Source: Jaltomata sinuosa
Lineage: Eukaryota > Streptophyta > Magnoliopsida > Solanales > Solanaceae
Assembly (NCBI GenBank): GCA_003996215.1
Contig: QJPP01001561.1
Span: 124,001-188,000 of the forward strand
Reading direction: 5' to 3'
Length of the DNA: 64,000 nucleotides
In this document: positions 34,829-44,354 of the stretch, piece after piece
Numbering within the stretch: position 1 is the stretch's first letter
How the letters are laid out: every line of letters starts with the position of its first letter
The notes under the pieces: model-generated
The model's database searches: none
What the model was told of the DNA's origin: nothing
What the model saw: only the letters and a program-made list of their open reading frames with translations
Made by a program: the position numbers and the translations under genes

Positions 34829-36714
34829 CTCCCCCTTAGTGCATGCTTACGACCAGTAACTCCAAGAGAAGCTCTGAAATATTCAAACTTGGGCTTTATC
34901 AAGGCCTTTGTAAATATGTCAGCGACTTGCTCGCTTGCGGAAATTCCTTTCAGAACAACTTCTTCCTCCAACACTTTCTCTCGAATGTAGTGATGACGAA
35001 CTTCTATGTGCTTCGTCCTGCCATGAAAAATTGGATTCGATGCTAGCTTGACAGCACTTTCATTATCACATCTAATTTGAACAGCATAATCAACTCTGCA
35101 CAGCATCTCTCCTATTAATCTCTTCAACCACATACATTCTTGCGCAGCCATATTTGCGGCTATGTACTCAGCTTCGGTGCTAGATAATGCTACCACTGGT
35201 TGCTTCTTGCTGCACCAAGATACCATGGCTGAACCAGTATTGAAACAATATCCTGAAGTTGAATGTCTATCATTGGCATCTCCAGCCCAATCCGCGTCAG
35301 TAAATCCATTCAACACGAATTTTTCATGTCTTTTGTACATAAGACCATAATCTAGTGAGCCCTTCACATAACGAAGAATTCTCCTTGCTGCATCTAGGTG
35401 TGAACTTCTTGGACTCTGCATGAACTGAGAAACAATTCCAACAGAATAAGAAATCTCCGGTCTTGTGATAGTTAAATAAATTAAACTACCAACAAGTTGC
35501 TGAAATTTTTTAGCATCTTTTAATGGCTTTCCTTCATCTTTCATAAGCTTGAGATGTGGTTCCATTGGAGTGGATTTCTCTTTCGACTCCCCCATGCCAA
35601 AACGCTGCAACAGTTTCCTTGCATATGTCTTTTGAGAAACAAAATATCCTTGTTCTGTTTTTTCAATTTCCAGACCAAGAAAACAGCTCACTTCCCCCAA
35701 ATTCTTCATCTCAAATCGAACTGAAAGTTCATTTTTCAACATGGAAATCGCAGCTTCATTATTTCCGGTAATGATCATGTCATCCACATATAATAAGACC
35801 ATCAGGTGCACATCTGATTCTGATTTGATAAATAAACTAGAATCTGCATCGGAAACTTTAAAGCCACAAAATATAAAGTACTGGGAAACTTTACCATACC
35901 AAGCACGTGGTGCTTGTTTAAGGCCATACAACGCTTTCTTTAACCGACAAATATGATGAGGATACTGCATCGAGACATATCCTTTTGGCTGCTCCATAAA
36001 CACTTCACGGTCCAATTCTCCATAAAGAAAAGCGTTCTTTACATCAAGCTGCCACAACTTCCAATTCTTAGCAGCTGCAAGAGAAAAAATGGTTCTTACC
36101 GTTACCATTTTTGCAACTGGACTAAATGTTTCCTCATAATCCAGCCCATAACTTTGAGAAAAACCACGAGCGACAAGCCGAGCTTTGTGTTTATCAACAA
36201 CCCCATCTGAATTTTTCTTTAAACGGTAAACCCACTTGCAAGTCATAAGCTCGCAATTCTCCGGCTTCGGCATCAACTCCCACGTCTGGTTTTTGTTCAA
36301 AGCATCAATTTCTTCTTGCATAGCTGCTTGACCTTTGGCTTCTTCAAAACTTACTGGTTCATCCAATAGTCCTGTAAAGAAGCATGAGGTAATTGAGCAG
36401 TTATTCAGTTGTACCTCATAATCTTTGAAGTAATTGGGTTGTCTTTTCTCCCTTGTTGACCTCCTTTCAGTTTGCTGATCAACGTCGTCTGAATTTGAGC
36501 TTTCATCATTATTTGAAGCCTGCAAGTTGCTCTCTGGAAGCAGCTCAAAATTCTCTTGGTCACCATCAAGAATGATTTCTTGATTGCTAGTTTTCTGGGC
36601 AGAATGGTATGATGATATTTCATCAAACACAACATCTCTAGAAGTGACAAACTTCTTGGTTTCAGGGTCCATACATCTCCACCTTCCTATGTGAATCATA
36701 ACCAACAAAGACAC
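34816..36714 (-). pseudogene. pol: Copia pol: RT and RNase H block, intact frame
   Basis: An open frame of over 620 codons. After a variable linker comes the RT: TWELMPKPENCELMTCKWVY, RLVARGFSQ, the palm motif WQLDVKNAFLYGEL and the catalytic box YVDD (about 35780). RNase H follows with DADWAGD, STSGYCF, ALSSTEAEYIA, DNESAVKLA and a TKHIEVRHHYIRE end. All key residues seen are conserved. The frame begins without a real start because the integrase C-terminus is in another frame (frameshifts near 36680-36715). The stop lies inside the 3' LTR edge. Confidence 0.92.
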
Positions 36715-38193
36715 TTTTTTGCTTTTGGGTCAAGTTTGGTTCGATTAGATTTTGGAATATGAACATAGCAAGTTGAACCAAATACCCGAAAATAATTTAC
36801 ATTTGGCTTTTCGTGATATAGAATTTCAAAAGGGGATTTCTCTTTACCTGGCCATGGAGGCAAACGATTTATCACATGACATGCGCATTGGATAGCTTCA
36901 GCCCAAAGCTCCCGAGGGAGATTTTTATCGTGCAACCAGGAAAGACTCGTAGAAACAAGATGAGCTATTTTCCTTTCGGAAACACCATTCTGCTGGGGGG
37001 TATTAGGACATGTCATTTGCCTTGAAATACCATTGTCATCACAGTATTTGAAGAATTCATCAGACATATATTCGGCTCTATTGTCGCTACGCAGGCATTC
37101 AACTTTTACCCCAAAATCCTTCTCTACAGTTGTTTTAAATTCAGCAAATTTAAGACAAGGCTTCACTCTTCTCTTTCAAGAACTTCACTCATGTATATCT
37201 TGAAAAATCATCTACAAGTACCATGACACAGCGAAAACCACTATAACTTACTGTTTTTGTTGGTCCCATCAGATCTGTATGAACCAACTCAAACCTAGTG
37301 GATCTGTGATTTGATGATCTTTGAAATGGAAGACGATGTGATTTTCGAAATTGACATCCTTGGCAGATTACATCTTCATGAATATTTTGTAGAGCTGGTA
37401 TACCATCCACCAATTTCTTAGAAGAAATTTTCCGCAACAATTGATATCCCAAGTGTCCCAGTCGAGCATGCCAAATAGTTACGTTATCTGTTTGACTTGT
37501 CTTCTTCACATAGGCTTCCCCTACTGCCATGACAAATAACGAACCCTTCTTTTCACCAGTAAGAACAACATCAGCAGATATGTTCTTTACATTATCAAGA
37601 ACCTTCACATCATTTGGACCAAACAAAATATATTTTCCAGAATCAGTAATTTGAGAAACAGAAACTAAGTTTCTTTTCAAACCTGGAGCATGAAACACAT
37701 CGTTCAGCTTGACAACTCCTGTATCTCCGACGTCAATCTTCAAGACTCCTTCATTAGCTACTGGATATGTCGAGTTATCCGCTGTAACAACAACTCGTTC
37801 TCTGTTATGTTGACGCAACTCTGAAAGAAGAGAGTCATTTCCAGTTACATGATGAGAGCAACCAGAATCAATGATCCATTCTTGTTTGCAACTATCATTG
37901 TTGTAGAGAGCTTGAACTACATCATCATTCCTCCATTCAAGTTCTTCTACAGTGAAGCACTGCTCCCATTTGAGTTGCTCATTTCCATTATTTTCACTAG
38001 CAACATTTGCTTTTGAGAGCTTCACTCTACAATATTTCTTGATGTGTCCAATTTTACCGCATCTATAGCACTTCCTATTATCAAAGTTGCCACCAGTAGC
38101 TTTTTCACCATTTGATTCTTTTTCATTGTTCCTGCTTCCAGATGATGTGATTTTCTTTTTGTTCTTATCCTTTGAAAAAAGAGCTGCATTTGA
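36696..38193 (-). pseudogene. pol: Copia pol: CCHC knuckle, protease and integrase, broken
   Basis: Following the gag stop the same frame continues with a zinc knuckle CYRCGKIGHIKKYC (about 38042-38083), the protease WIIDSGCSHHVTG (about 37860), the GAG-pre-integrase HARLGHLGYQ and integrase HHCC, then HTDLMGP (first catalytic Asp). A TGG to TGA change ends this frame at 37189 after DDFSRYT. A frameshift near 37160 follows, and the next block holds LRSDN and NGVSER (second Asp and Glu) before another frameshift near 36700. Integrase is therefore inactive. Confidence 0.88.
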
Positions 38194-38814
38194 TTAAAGG
38201 CTTTTTGCCATTTGCTTTGCCAATGCCTCTTGGTTGGAAAGAAAATTTTCAAATTCTTCAATTGAAGGTTGCTCTTTCCAGCCCTGAATGGAGGTGACAA
38301 ATGGATTATACTCCTTCAATCCTCGAATAAGAAATCGTCGCGATCTTGCTTCACCAATCTTCTCATCAGGATCTAATTCTGAAATTTTAGCACAAATAGC
38401 TTTAACTCGTAAGAAGTATTCAGAAATAGACATGCCTCCCTGTGTTAGGTTTGCCAATTCATTTTCCAGCAGTTGTAGCCTAGCTGTGTTCGTTTTAGTA
38501 AACAATCTCTCAAGTATCTCCCAAACTTCTTTTGGTGAACTAACATCGCGAACATGATCGATGAGCTCTTTACCAATCGAAGTCCTCAAAGCAAAGAGGG
38601 CTTTACCACATTTGATTTTCCACTTTCTCCGTGGTTCCGCATTTTCCAGAGTATTTGCTGGAATTGCTGCTTCATCCCCAGCAATAAGATCCCAGAGGTC
38701 TTGACCTTGAAGGTAAGCCTCCATACACATTCTAAAATACTTGTAGTTTGTCCCTACAAGCTTCTCAACACCAAATTGGCCATTTGAACTGTTTCCCCCA
38801 TTTACTAACTCCAT
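38194..38814 (-). pseudogene. gag: Copia gag
   Basis: ATG at 38814 (MELVNGG), 206 codons to a TAA at 38194. UBN2-type gag core: KLVGTNYKYFRMCMEAYLQGQDLWDLI, KEVWEILERLFTK, RLQLLENELANLTQ, SISEYFLRVKAIC, LIRGLKEYNPFV. The TAA is a point nonsense within the polyprotein: reading continues open in the same frame into the zinc knuckle and protease. Confidence 0.9.
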
Positions 38815-38923
38815 ACTGCTAAAGTTTGTTTATTTTTTCTCTGCAACTTTCAATATCCTCCAACAAGACTAGCCAAACTTGATAGACAAGAAGACGGAAA
38901 GAACAATCAGATCAACGACCTTG

Positions 38924-38934
38924 CTCTGATACCA
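38924..38934 (-). other. Primer binding site of copia element
   Basis: The minus strand reads TGGTATCAGAG, complementary to the initiator tRNA-Met 3' end, directly adjacent to the 5' LTR. Confidence 0.9.
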
Positions 38935-39211
38935 TAAAACAAAAAAAACGCAGAGAAAGTAATAAGTTTGCAGTTAACAGGAAATGGAACAGAGAGAATG
39001 TTATTCACTGCAACTTTTTTGTTTACAACAGATATACACATTTAAATTAAGTTACTAACATCAACTCCTAAAATAACTCTAACAACTAACTAAGACTCCT
39101 ATCTAGATAAGCTTCTTATAAAATAGGAACTAATTTATTTGACCAAGTAAAACTTAAATCGCAGCAGTAAAACAGTAAAAGAAAATACTGAATATGCACT
39201 AATTTTTAACA
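38935..39211 (-). repeat. 5' LTR of copia element
   Basis: 277 bp, in element orientation TGTTAAAAATTAG to GTTTTA. About 4 percent different from the 3' LTR by eye count. Confidence 0.93.
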
Positions 39212-39326
39212 TGGTTCGCACAACTTGTTTTCCATCCGACACCATAGATAGGATGTGAAGAAGGATGTCGTCAGGCAAATCACTGAGTTGGTCTCCTCTC
39301 GCCATCATTTTCCTCTGTGTTTCCAT
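39212..39326 (-). pseudogene. F-box gene exon 1, part before the insertion
   Basis: 115 nt, 38 codons plus one base, ATG to the TSD. It holds the first part of the F-box (SDLPDDILLHILSMVSDGKQVVRT). Upstream in-frame codons extend to 39416, but METQ is the first ATG near the F-box and the usual length. The right copy of the TSD (plus-strand TGGTT) is 39212-39216. Confidence 0.85.
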
Positions 39327-39429
39327 CCTTCGATTGCAAGTTTGTTGAAGTTCACGAAATAGGGAAGGATGGCGGCTTATGTTTAAGGTTATGTTTCTTA
39401 AATGTAAACTGAACAATTTTTATCCTTTT

Positions 39430-40050
39430 AAAGCAAATAAGTTTGGGAAATCAATAAATTACATTCCTAAAGTCATTTTAATTTAGAAAATCGATAAATT
39501 ACATGTCAAAAGTATTTTTAATTTGAGAAATTGATAAATTACATTCCAAATATTTTTAGTTTAGAAAATCGATAAATTACATGCAAAAAGTACTTTTAGT
39601 TTGAAAAATTGATAAATCACATGTCAAAAGTATTTTTAGTTTGGAAAATCAATAAATTACATTCCAATGGTATTTTCAGTTTGGAAAATGAATAAATTAC
39701 ATTCCAAGAGTATTTTTAGTTTGGGAAATCGATAAATTACATTCCAAAGATATTTTTTTAGTTTGGGAAACGAAAAAAATTACATTCCAAGAGAATAACA
39801 ATCCAAAAGTATTTTTAGTTTAGGAGATCAAGAAATAATATTCCAAAAGTATTTTTAGTTTGGGAGATCAACAAATTACATTCCAAAAGTATTTTTAGTT
39901 TTGGAGATCAATAAATTACATGCCAAAAGTATCTTTATAGTTTGGAAGATCAACAAATTACATTCCAAGAGTATTTTTAGTTTGGGAGATCAAGAAATAA
40001 CATTCCAAAAGTATTTTTAGTTTGGGAGATCAACAAATTACATTCCAAAA
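39430..40050. repeat. 40 bp minisatellite, about 15 units
   Basis: The unit is approximately ATAAATTACATTCCAAAAG plus TATTTTTAGTTTGGGAGATC. The units nearest 40050 alternate ACAAATTACATT and AGAAATAACATT variants, suggesting 80 bp dimers. It lies about 100 bp upstream of the F-box gene ATG. The last unit is interrupted exactly at 40051 by an LTR start. Confidence 0.9.
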
Positions 40051-40640
40051 TGTCACGACCCGATTTCTCAGGTCATGATGGCACCTACAATCCCCCAAAA
40101 GGCGAACCAATTCCCGTAGCCCAAAACGATTAGTAATAGGATACTACCTAATCAATACACACAATAAGCAGGAATAAGCGAAAACAGATATAAGGTAAAG
40201 ACAACGCGGAAGCAACAACCTGAATATAAATAAATAAGGGTAACCAACTCCAAGACTTGGTATCGATAGTACAAGAGCTTCTAATAGAATACAAGTGCTA
40301 GAAGTAATGAAATAATAAGTATACAACTGTCTTCGAATGAATAAAGAGTAACAGTATAAAAGATGAGATGTGGTCAAGCCCCGGTCGTCAAGAGCTCACC
40401 CTAGTCTCGAATATCCGAGTTGCACGATTCTCCACGCGATTAACGGTGAAAGCTCACACTAATATATCTGCACCAAAAAGATGTAGAAGTGTAGTATGAG
40501 CACCAATTTCTAAGCAACAGGTACCCAGTAGGCATCATCGGTCGACTGAACACATATAAGATATAAAAACAGTAATATAGAAGATAGCAAAAAAGCAGTC
40601 ACATAAGCAATAGAGGAAGAACAAGGAAACTAGCACGGAT
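40051..40640 (-). repeat. Truncated LTR of the element A/B family
   Basis: Begins TGTCACGACCCGATTTCTC and follows the first 600 bp of the element B LTR (GGTCATGATGGCACCTACAA, GTCAAGAGCTCACCCT, CCCAGTAGGCATCAT). It is cut where the Athila-like LTR begins. Confidence 0.85.
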
Positions 40641-40646
40641 GGAAAT

Positions 40647-41967
40647 TGATAAGTTGGTATTCTACCTACTTAATTAGATTTTAAACTTATGTTTTTGATA
40701 ATATTAAGTGGGAAAATAGTGCAATTAATACAGATTACTTCTATTTTGCAGGCCTCTATGTTTTAGAAGTGTTCAAAAGAATTCGGATGAAAACAAGTCA
40801 AAATAGAGTTATTTGGAGAAGCAAGTGTCTGGCAGCTGCATATGCCTACACGAACATGGTGCTCCTCCGTGTATGCGCTGATCACTCAAAGCAAAGCTCT
40901 GCGAACACACTGAACTGATTGCGTACACCAAAGTCAACCAGACGAAGACACTTTGCGTACGCGATGAGCCTTCTGTGTAGGCAAAGAAGAAAGCATCAGC
41001 TGCGGGGTAGATTTGGAAATTTCTATTTTTAGAAACCCCAATCCACATACAAACACTTCCCAACCATTTTTGGAAGCATCTTTGGCAAATTTCACAACTC
41101 TTGGCAAGCTTGCAGAGCAAGTTCATCTTCCCACACCATATGAGTGAAGATTTGGATGATCTTTATTGTAAAATCTTTTGTTTCCATTCTTCAACTCTTA
41201 TTATTATTTGTTAATTAGTAGGTGTAATTTTTGAATTGAGATTTGAGTTTGTATTAGAGATAATACTAAATTTGGGTATTTAATTCTTATCTTGTGCTTT
41301 CTCTTGATTAATAATGTGGGTCTATTAAATCTTCCATGCTTTAATCTTATAGTTGATGGTTGTAACATTAACTTAGCATACTAATTGTGTTCTTGCTTGA
41401 AAGAAGAGTTCCTCAATTCAGAAAGGTTTAATAGTGGGGATTTGGGGTTTCCACTCTAAATCAAGGCTAGAGATAGTTTGGTTGCCGAAAACTCCCATCT
41501 AAGAGTTGGGTTAGAAATAACCTAACTTACCCAAGTTAATTTGTTGGTTATTGCTCACTCGTGGTGATTCGAGAGAACCCATGAGGATAATTGCTTGATT
41601 GGTTGAAAGACGGTTAAATATACCTTTAACCAAGACTACCCATGTGTTAATTGGGTGCAAGTCTTGTGAATTGAATTCTCATTCCCAATTCTCCCTTGTT
41701 GTCCTTGCTTGGTGAAAGCAATGTGAAAGTCATTGATCAATTCTATCTTTTATTTGAATTTATTCTATCCTTTGTTTTAGTTTAAAAAACCCCTATAGTT
41801 ATCTTTTCTTTTTGCTCTTTGAACTCCAATAAGTTGCTTGAATTCTTTATTAGCTTAATCGTGATTACATTGTTCTCTGTGGGATCGACCCTGACTCCCA
41901 TCGGGAATATAAATGTGTTTTTCTTAACGATCGCCGATACCTCCACTTTGGAGAGTATGTTTTAGCA
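40647..41967 (+). repeat. Candidate 5' LTR of Athila-like element
   Basis: The left end abuts the truncated A/B-family LTR. It carries an iterated TGCGTACGC/GTGTATGCG block (40830-40985), a TATA-like CTATTTTTAG at 41023, and ends shortly before the PBS. The exact right end (AGCA at 41967 or a few bases on) is uncertain. Confidence 0.55.
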
Positions 41968-41978
41968 TTATAAAAAGA

Positions 41979-41996
41979 TGGCACCGTTGTCAGGGA
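41979..41996 (+). other. Primer binding site of Athila-like element
   Basis: TGGCACCGTTGTCAGGGA, close to the Athila-lineage PBS TGGCGCCGTTGCCGGGGA with three transitions. Confidence 0.75.
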
Positions 41997-42101
41997 ATAA
42001 TTTGGCGTATTGAGTTAGTTTAGAATTTGAGTTTACTTACTCTAGTTCAATTTTGTGAATAGTTGTCTTTATTTTGTTTATTTATTTTTTTGATTGATTC
42101 C

Positions 42102-42623
42102 ATGGCATCTCGGAATGATAGAAACTTTGGGGGTTGGACCTCGCCTTATAAGAATACTTGTTATTATTGTGGAGGGCCTCACATTTGGTGGAATTATAAA
42201 ATTGGTCCTAGGATAGGGAGTTATTCACTAACTCGCTCCTATGATGGGCAAAATTGCTATTTGTGTGGTGGTTGTGATGGACATTGGAGCGAATGCCCTA
42301 ATGATGACCGACCTCCTCCCCCTTTTTGTGCTAACAATGTTGCTAGTGGTGCTTGTGATCTTAATAGGAACCATAACTTAGCAAGCGAAGAAGGCATTTT
42401 TGCCAAGCTCCAAACTCTCTTGGCCACGCAAGATAGCTTAGAGGAGGGTGTGCAATCCATAAGGCAAGACTTTGTGGACGTAAAGACTAAAGAAGAAGAG
42501 GAGAAAAATTGTGCCATGCAACCCATGGGGGGTTTGTCCACTCCTCTTGGTCAAATTGGTGAAGAAAACCCTCCAAGCCTACTTAATGAACATGTCTCGA
42601 ATATTGATCTTAATCAAATTTAG
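42102..42623 (+). CDS. Zinc-finger-like protein of Athila-like element, 173 aa
   Basis: Starts at the ATG of MASRNDRNFGG, 106 bp after the PBS. It has two cysteine motifs: CYYCGGPH.. (about residue 19), whose last ligand appears lost, and CYLCGGCDGHWSEC (about residue 50), a knuckle with atypical spacing. A proline run and an acidic/glutamine-rich C-terminal half (LQTLLATQDSLEEGVQSIRQDF, possibly coiled coil) follow. It ends at TAG 42621. By position it replaces gag. Function is not known; nucleic-acid binding is an inference from the knuckles. Confidence 0.55.
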   Translation: MASRNDRNFGGWTSPYKNTCYYCGGPHIWWNYKIGPRIGSYSLTRSYDGQNCYLCGGCDGHWSECPNDDRPPPPFCANNVASGACDLNRNHNLASEEGIFAKLQTLLATQDSLEEGVQSIRQDFVDVKTKEEEEKNCAMQPMGGLSTPLGQIGEENPPSLLNEHVSNIDLNQI

Positions 42624-43509
42624 TTCGGGGATGATGATGAAGATTTGCAAAATATATATGGGATCATCCGAAAGTGAGCTCGTACCGGTAGTGCTTGAAC
42701 CCCAACAAGAGAAACAATTTGTATTAGGTAAAGTTGTGAGCCTAGAATGGATGTTAAATTGAGCTCACCAACTTGTGGCCTATGGGAAATAACGTGAAAG
42801 AATGCTACCAATGTTTAAGGTATTGTTAAAAAGGCATGCCAAGAGAAGTCAAAAATAAGGGTTGCTTGAAATTGCTATCCAAAATTTGAACACCGATTTG
42901 AATGCTCGTGTTGACACGCACACAATTATGGGTAGTAGTTTTGAGTTGTTCCCTATTGAAGAAGAGGACACAAGGGATGCTCATGAATTGAAGGTGTTGT
43001 GGCAACCAACTACCCCACACATGAATCATGATGCCGAAATCAAATGAATGACACTAGAGTTGCAATGCAAAGTTTAACGGCTCATTTTAAAAGAGACTAG
43101 TTCATTCGAAAGTGGGGATGCTATTAATGAGGAAAGTTTGAAGGTGGAGACACCCAAATCTCACTCCAACCACTTTTCAACCTTAAGTTTGGTTGAATGG
43201 ACGAAAGTCGAAGTAATCAAGATTTTGAAAGACCTTGAAAGGAGGATGGATCAAGATTTATCCGGTTTTAAAGTTGTTGTGGATAGAAGGCAAAGCGACC
43301 TTCCTCACTTGAAGGCGAAAACGTGCAAAATACGGAACCATGAAAATGGACTTCTCATGTTCACACCTTCACCCGTGATTGTCATCAAAAGTTTGATTCA
43401 AATTTGGGTCATAGGTTCAAATCCTCCAAATGGAGATCCAAATAGTCATATCCTGCATCACGCCATGACGTTAAATTGTGCGCTTGATGGGAGGCAACCC
43501 ATCATTTGA
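42624..43509 (+). pseudogene. Broken coding-like continuation in Athila-like element
   Basis: Short open stretches in changing frames (42862-43047, 43138-43509) have coding-like composition (LELFPIEEEDT, VEVIKILKDLERRMDQDLSGFK) but no domain I recognise. Confidence 0.35.
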
Positions 43510-43759
43510 AAAAAATTCTTCTTTATGTTTTATTTCATTTTTTGTTTCTTTTTTATTTGCTCTGGGTGCCTAAGGGAATGAGAAGGGGAACGAAGTGTTG
43601 AGAAGCACCAAATATACCTCTGAAAAATATGCATTTCGCACCTGGAAGAGTGCCCATCACACATGCCATTGACACATGCCATTGTACAAGTAACCAGTGA
43701 ACTGGGCAAAAATACTGGCATGTGCAAAAGTCGTGCATTTTGCACTTCCCAAAGTGCTG

Positions 43760-44040
43760 TCACACCCGACTTCGCACGACAAAATAGTGAGCTGGGAAAA
43801 AATGTGAAAATCTGATCCAACAGTCCTTCTTCGTGAATGCGGTGGACCAGCCGCATATGTGAAGGCCAATAAACATCAGACCAGTGCATATGCGATGGAC
43901 CGCCTGCGTATGCGGAGGTATCAACAGTTTCCTGGTATTTAAAATGCTCAAAAATCAGAAAAGGACCCAAATATTCCTCTAAATGAAGGTTGCATTTTTT
44001 TTGCTCCTTTGGCACACAATAAGATCATCAATTCTTCTAA
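43760..44040 (+). promoter_or_regulatory. Possible second promoter region in Athila-like element
   Basis: An iterated block GTGAATGCGG, CGCATATGTG, GCATATGCGA, TGCGTATGCG (43830-43918) is followed by the TATA-like GTATTTAAAAT (43936-43946). The arrangement copies that of the LTR promoters in this window, but there is no proof of an LTR here. Confidence 0.3.
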
Positions 44041-44354
44041 TCATTGCAATAAAGTACAACCCATCAGGTATGAAACTCACCCGCTTTAATATTGTTGTTA
44101 ATTATACTTCCTCTCTATTCTTTGTGCTATCACAATGTTGAAAATTATGATTTGGAATTAAAAAATTATGTGTTCATCATTGGGTAATTGCTAAACGAAG
44201 TTGGGTGAAAGTGTATGCAAATTGTGCAAAACTGTTGTGCTTAGCATGATCCTAATGTGTGTAAAAAGCTTGAGGAAATTATGCTTGTCAGGTGTTTGAG
44301 AAAATGCCTCAAAGAGGCACTGATCTGGGTCATTACGATGACCTTTGCAAGCGC

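Larger units (their letters stand above)
34553..39211 (-). mobile_element. Ty1/copia element (Tork-like) inserted in F-box exon 1
   Basis: LTRs 38935-39211 (5') and 34553-34828 (3'), 277 and 276 bp, about a dozen differences by eye. On the minus strand the LTR is TGTTAAAAA..GTTTTA (TG..TA ends). The 5 bp TSD is AACCA on the minus strand (TGGTT at 34548-34552 and 39212-39216). PBS and PPT are present. Gag, integrase and RT/RNase H are recognisable in the copia order, with nonsense and frameshift lesions. Confidence 0.95.
30779..39326 (-). pseudogene. F-box/LRR/FBD gene, disrupted by copia insertion
   Basis: A plant F-box protein with leucine-rich repeats and a C-terminal FBD domain; the family supplies substrate recognition in SCF ubiquitin ligases, and this member's target is unknown. 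The start ATG is at 39326 (METQRK). The F-box begins LSDLPDDILLHIL, is cut after VVRT by the 4659 bp copia element, and resumes with SVLSKRW at about 34546. Exons: 39326-39212 joined to 34547-33712 (951 nt), 33317-33138 (180 nt), 31084-30779 (306 nt with stop). Splice sites: GAG|gt at 33711, cttataag|TTC, GGA|gtaagt, tttcctacag|GAC. Both junctions are phase 0. Apart from the insertion the frame is open for 478 codons, a normal length for the family. Intron 2 (about 2.05 kb) holds a LINE-derived repeat. Confidence 0.88.
40647..44040 (+). mobile_element. Athila-like Ty3/gypsy element without pol
   Basis: A candidate 5' LTR (40647 to about 41967) beginning TGATAAGTTGG, a PBS of the TGGCGCCGTTG type at 41979-41996, a gag-position reading frame with zinc-finger-like cysteines, then about 800 bp of broken coding-like sequence and GGGAGGCAACCCATC (43489-43503), a string typical of the Athila lineage 3' region. 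No protease, RT, RNase H or integrase is present and no 3' LTR was found. The right limit is approximate. Confidence 0.65.

Noticed and set aside
39430..40050. CRISPR-like regular repeats
   Set aside because: The repeats are contiguous 40 bp units without unique spacers, so a minisatellite in a plant genome.
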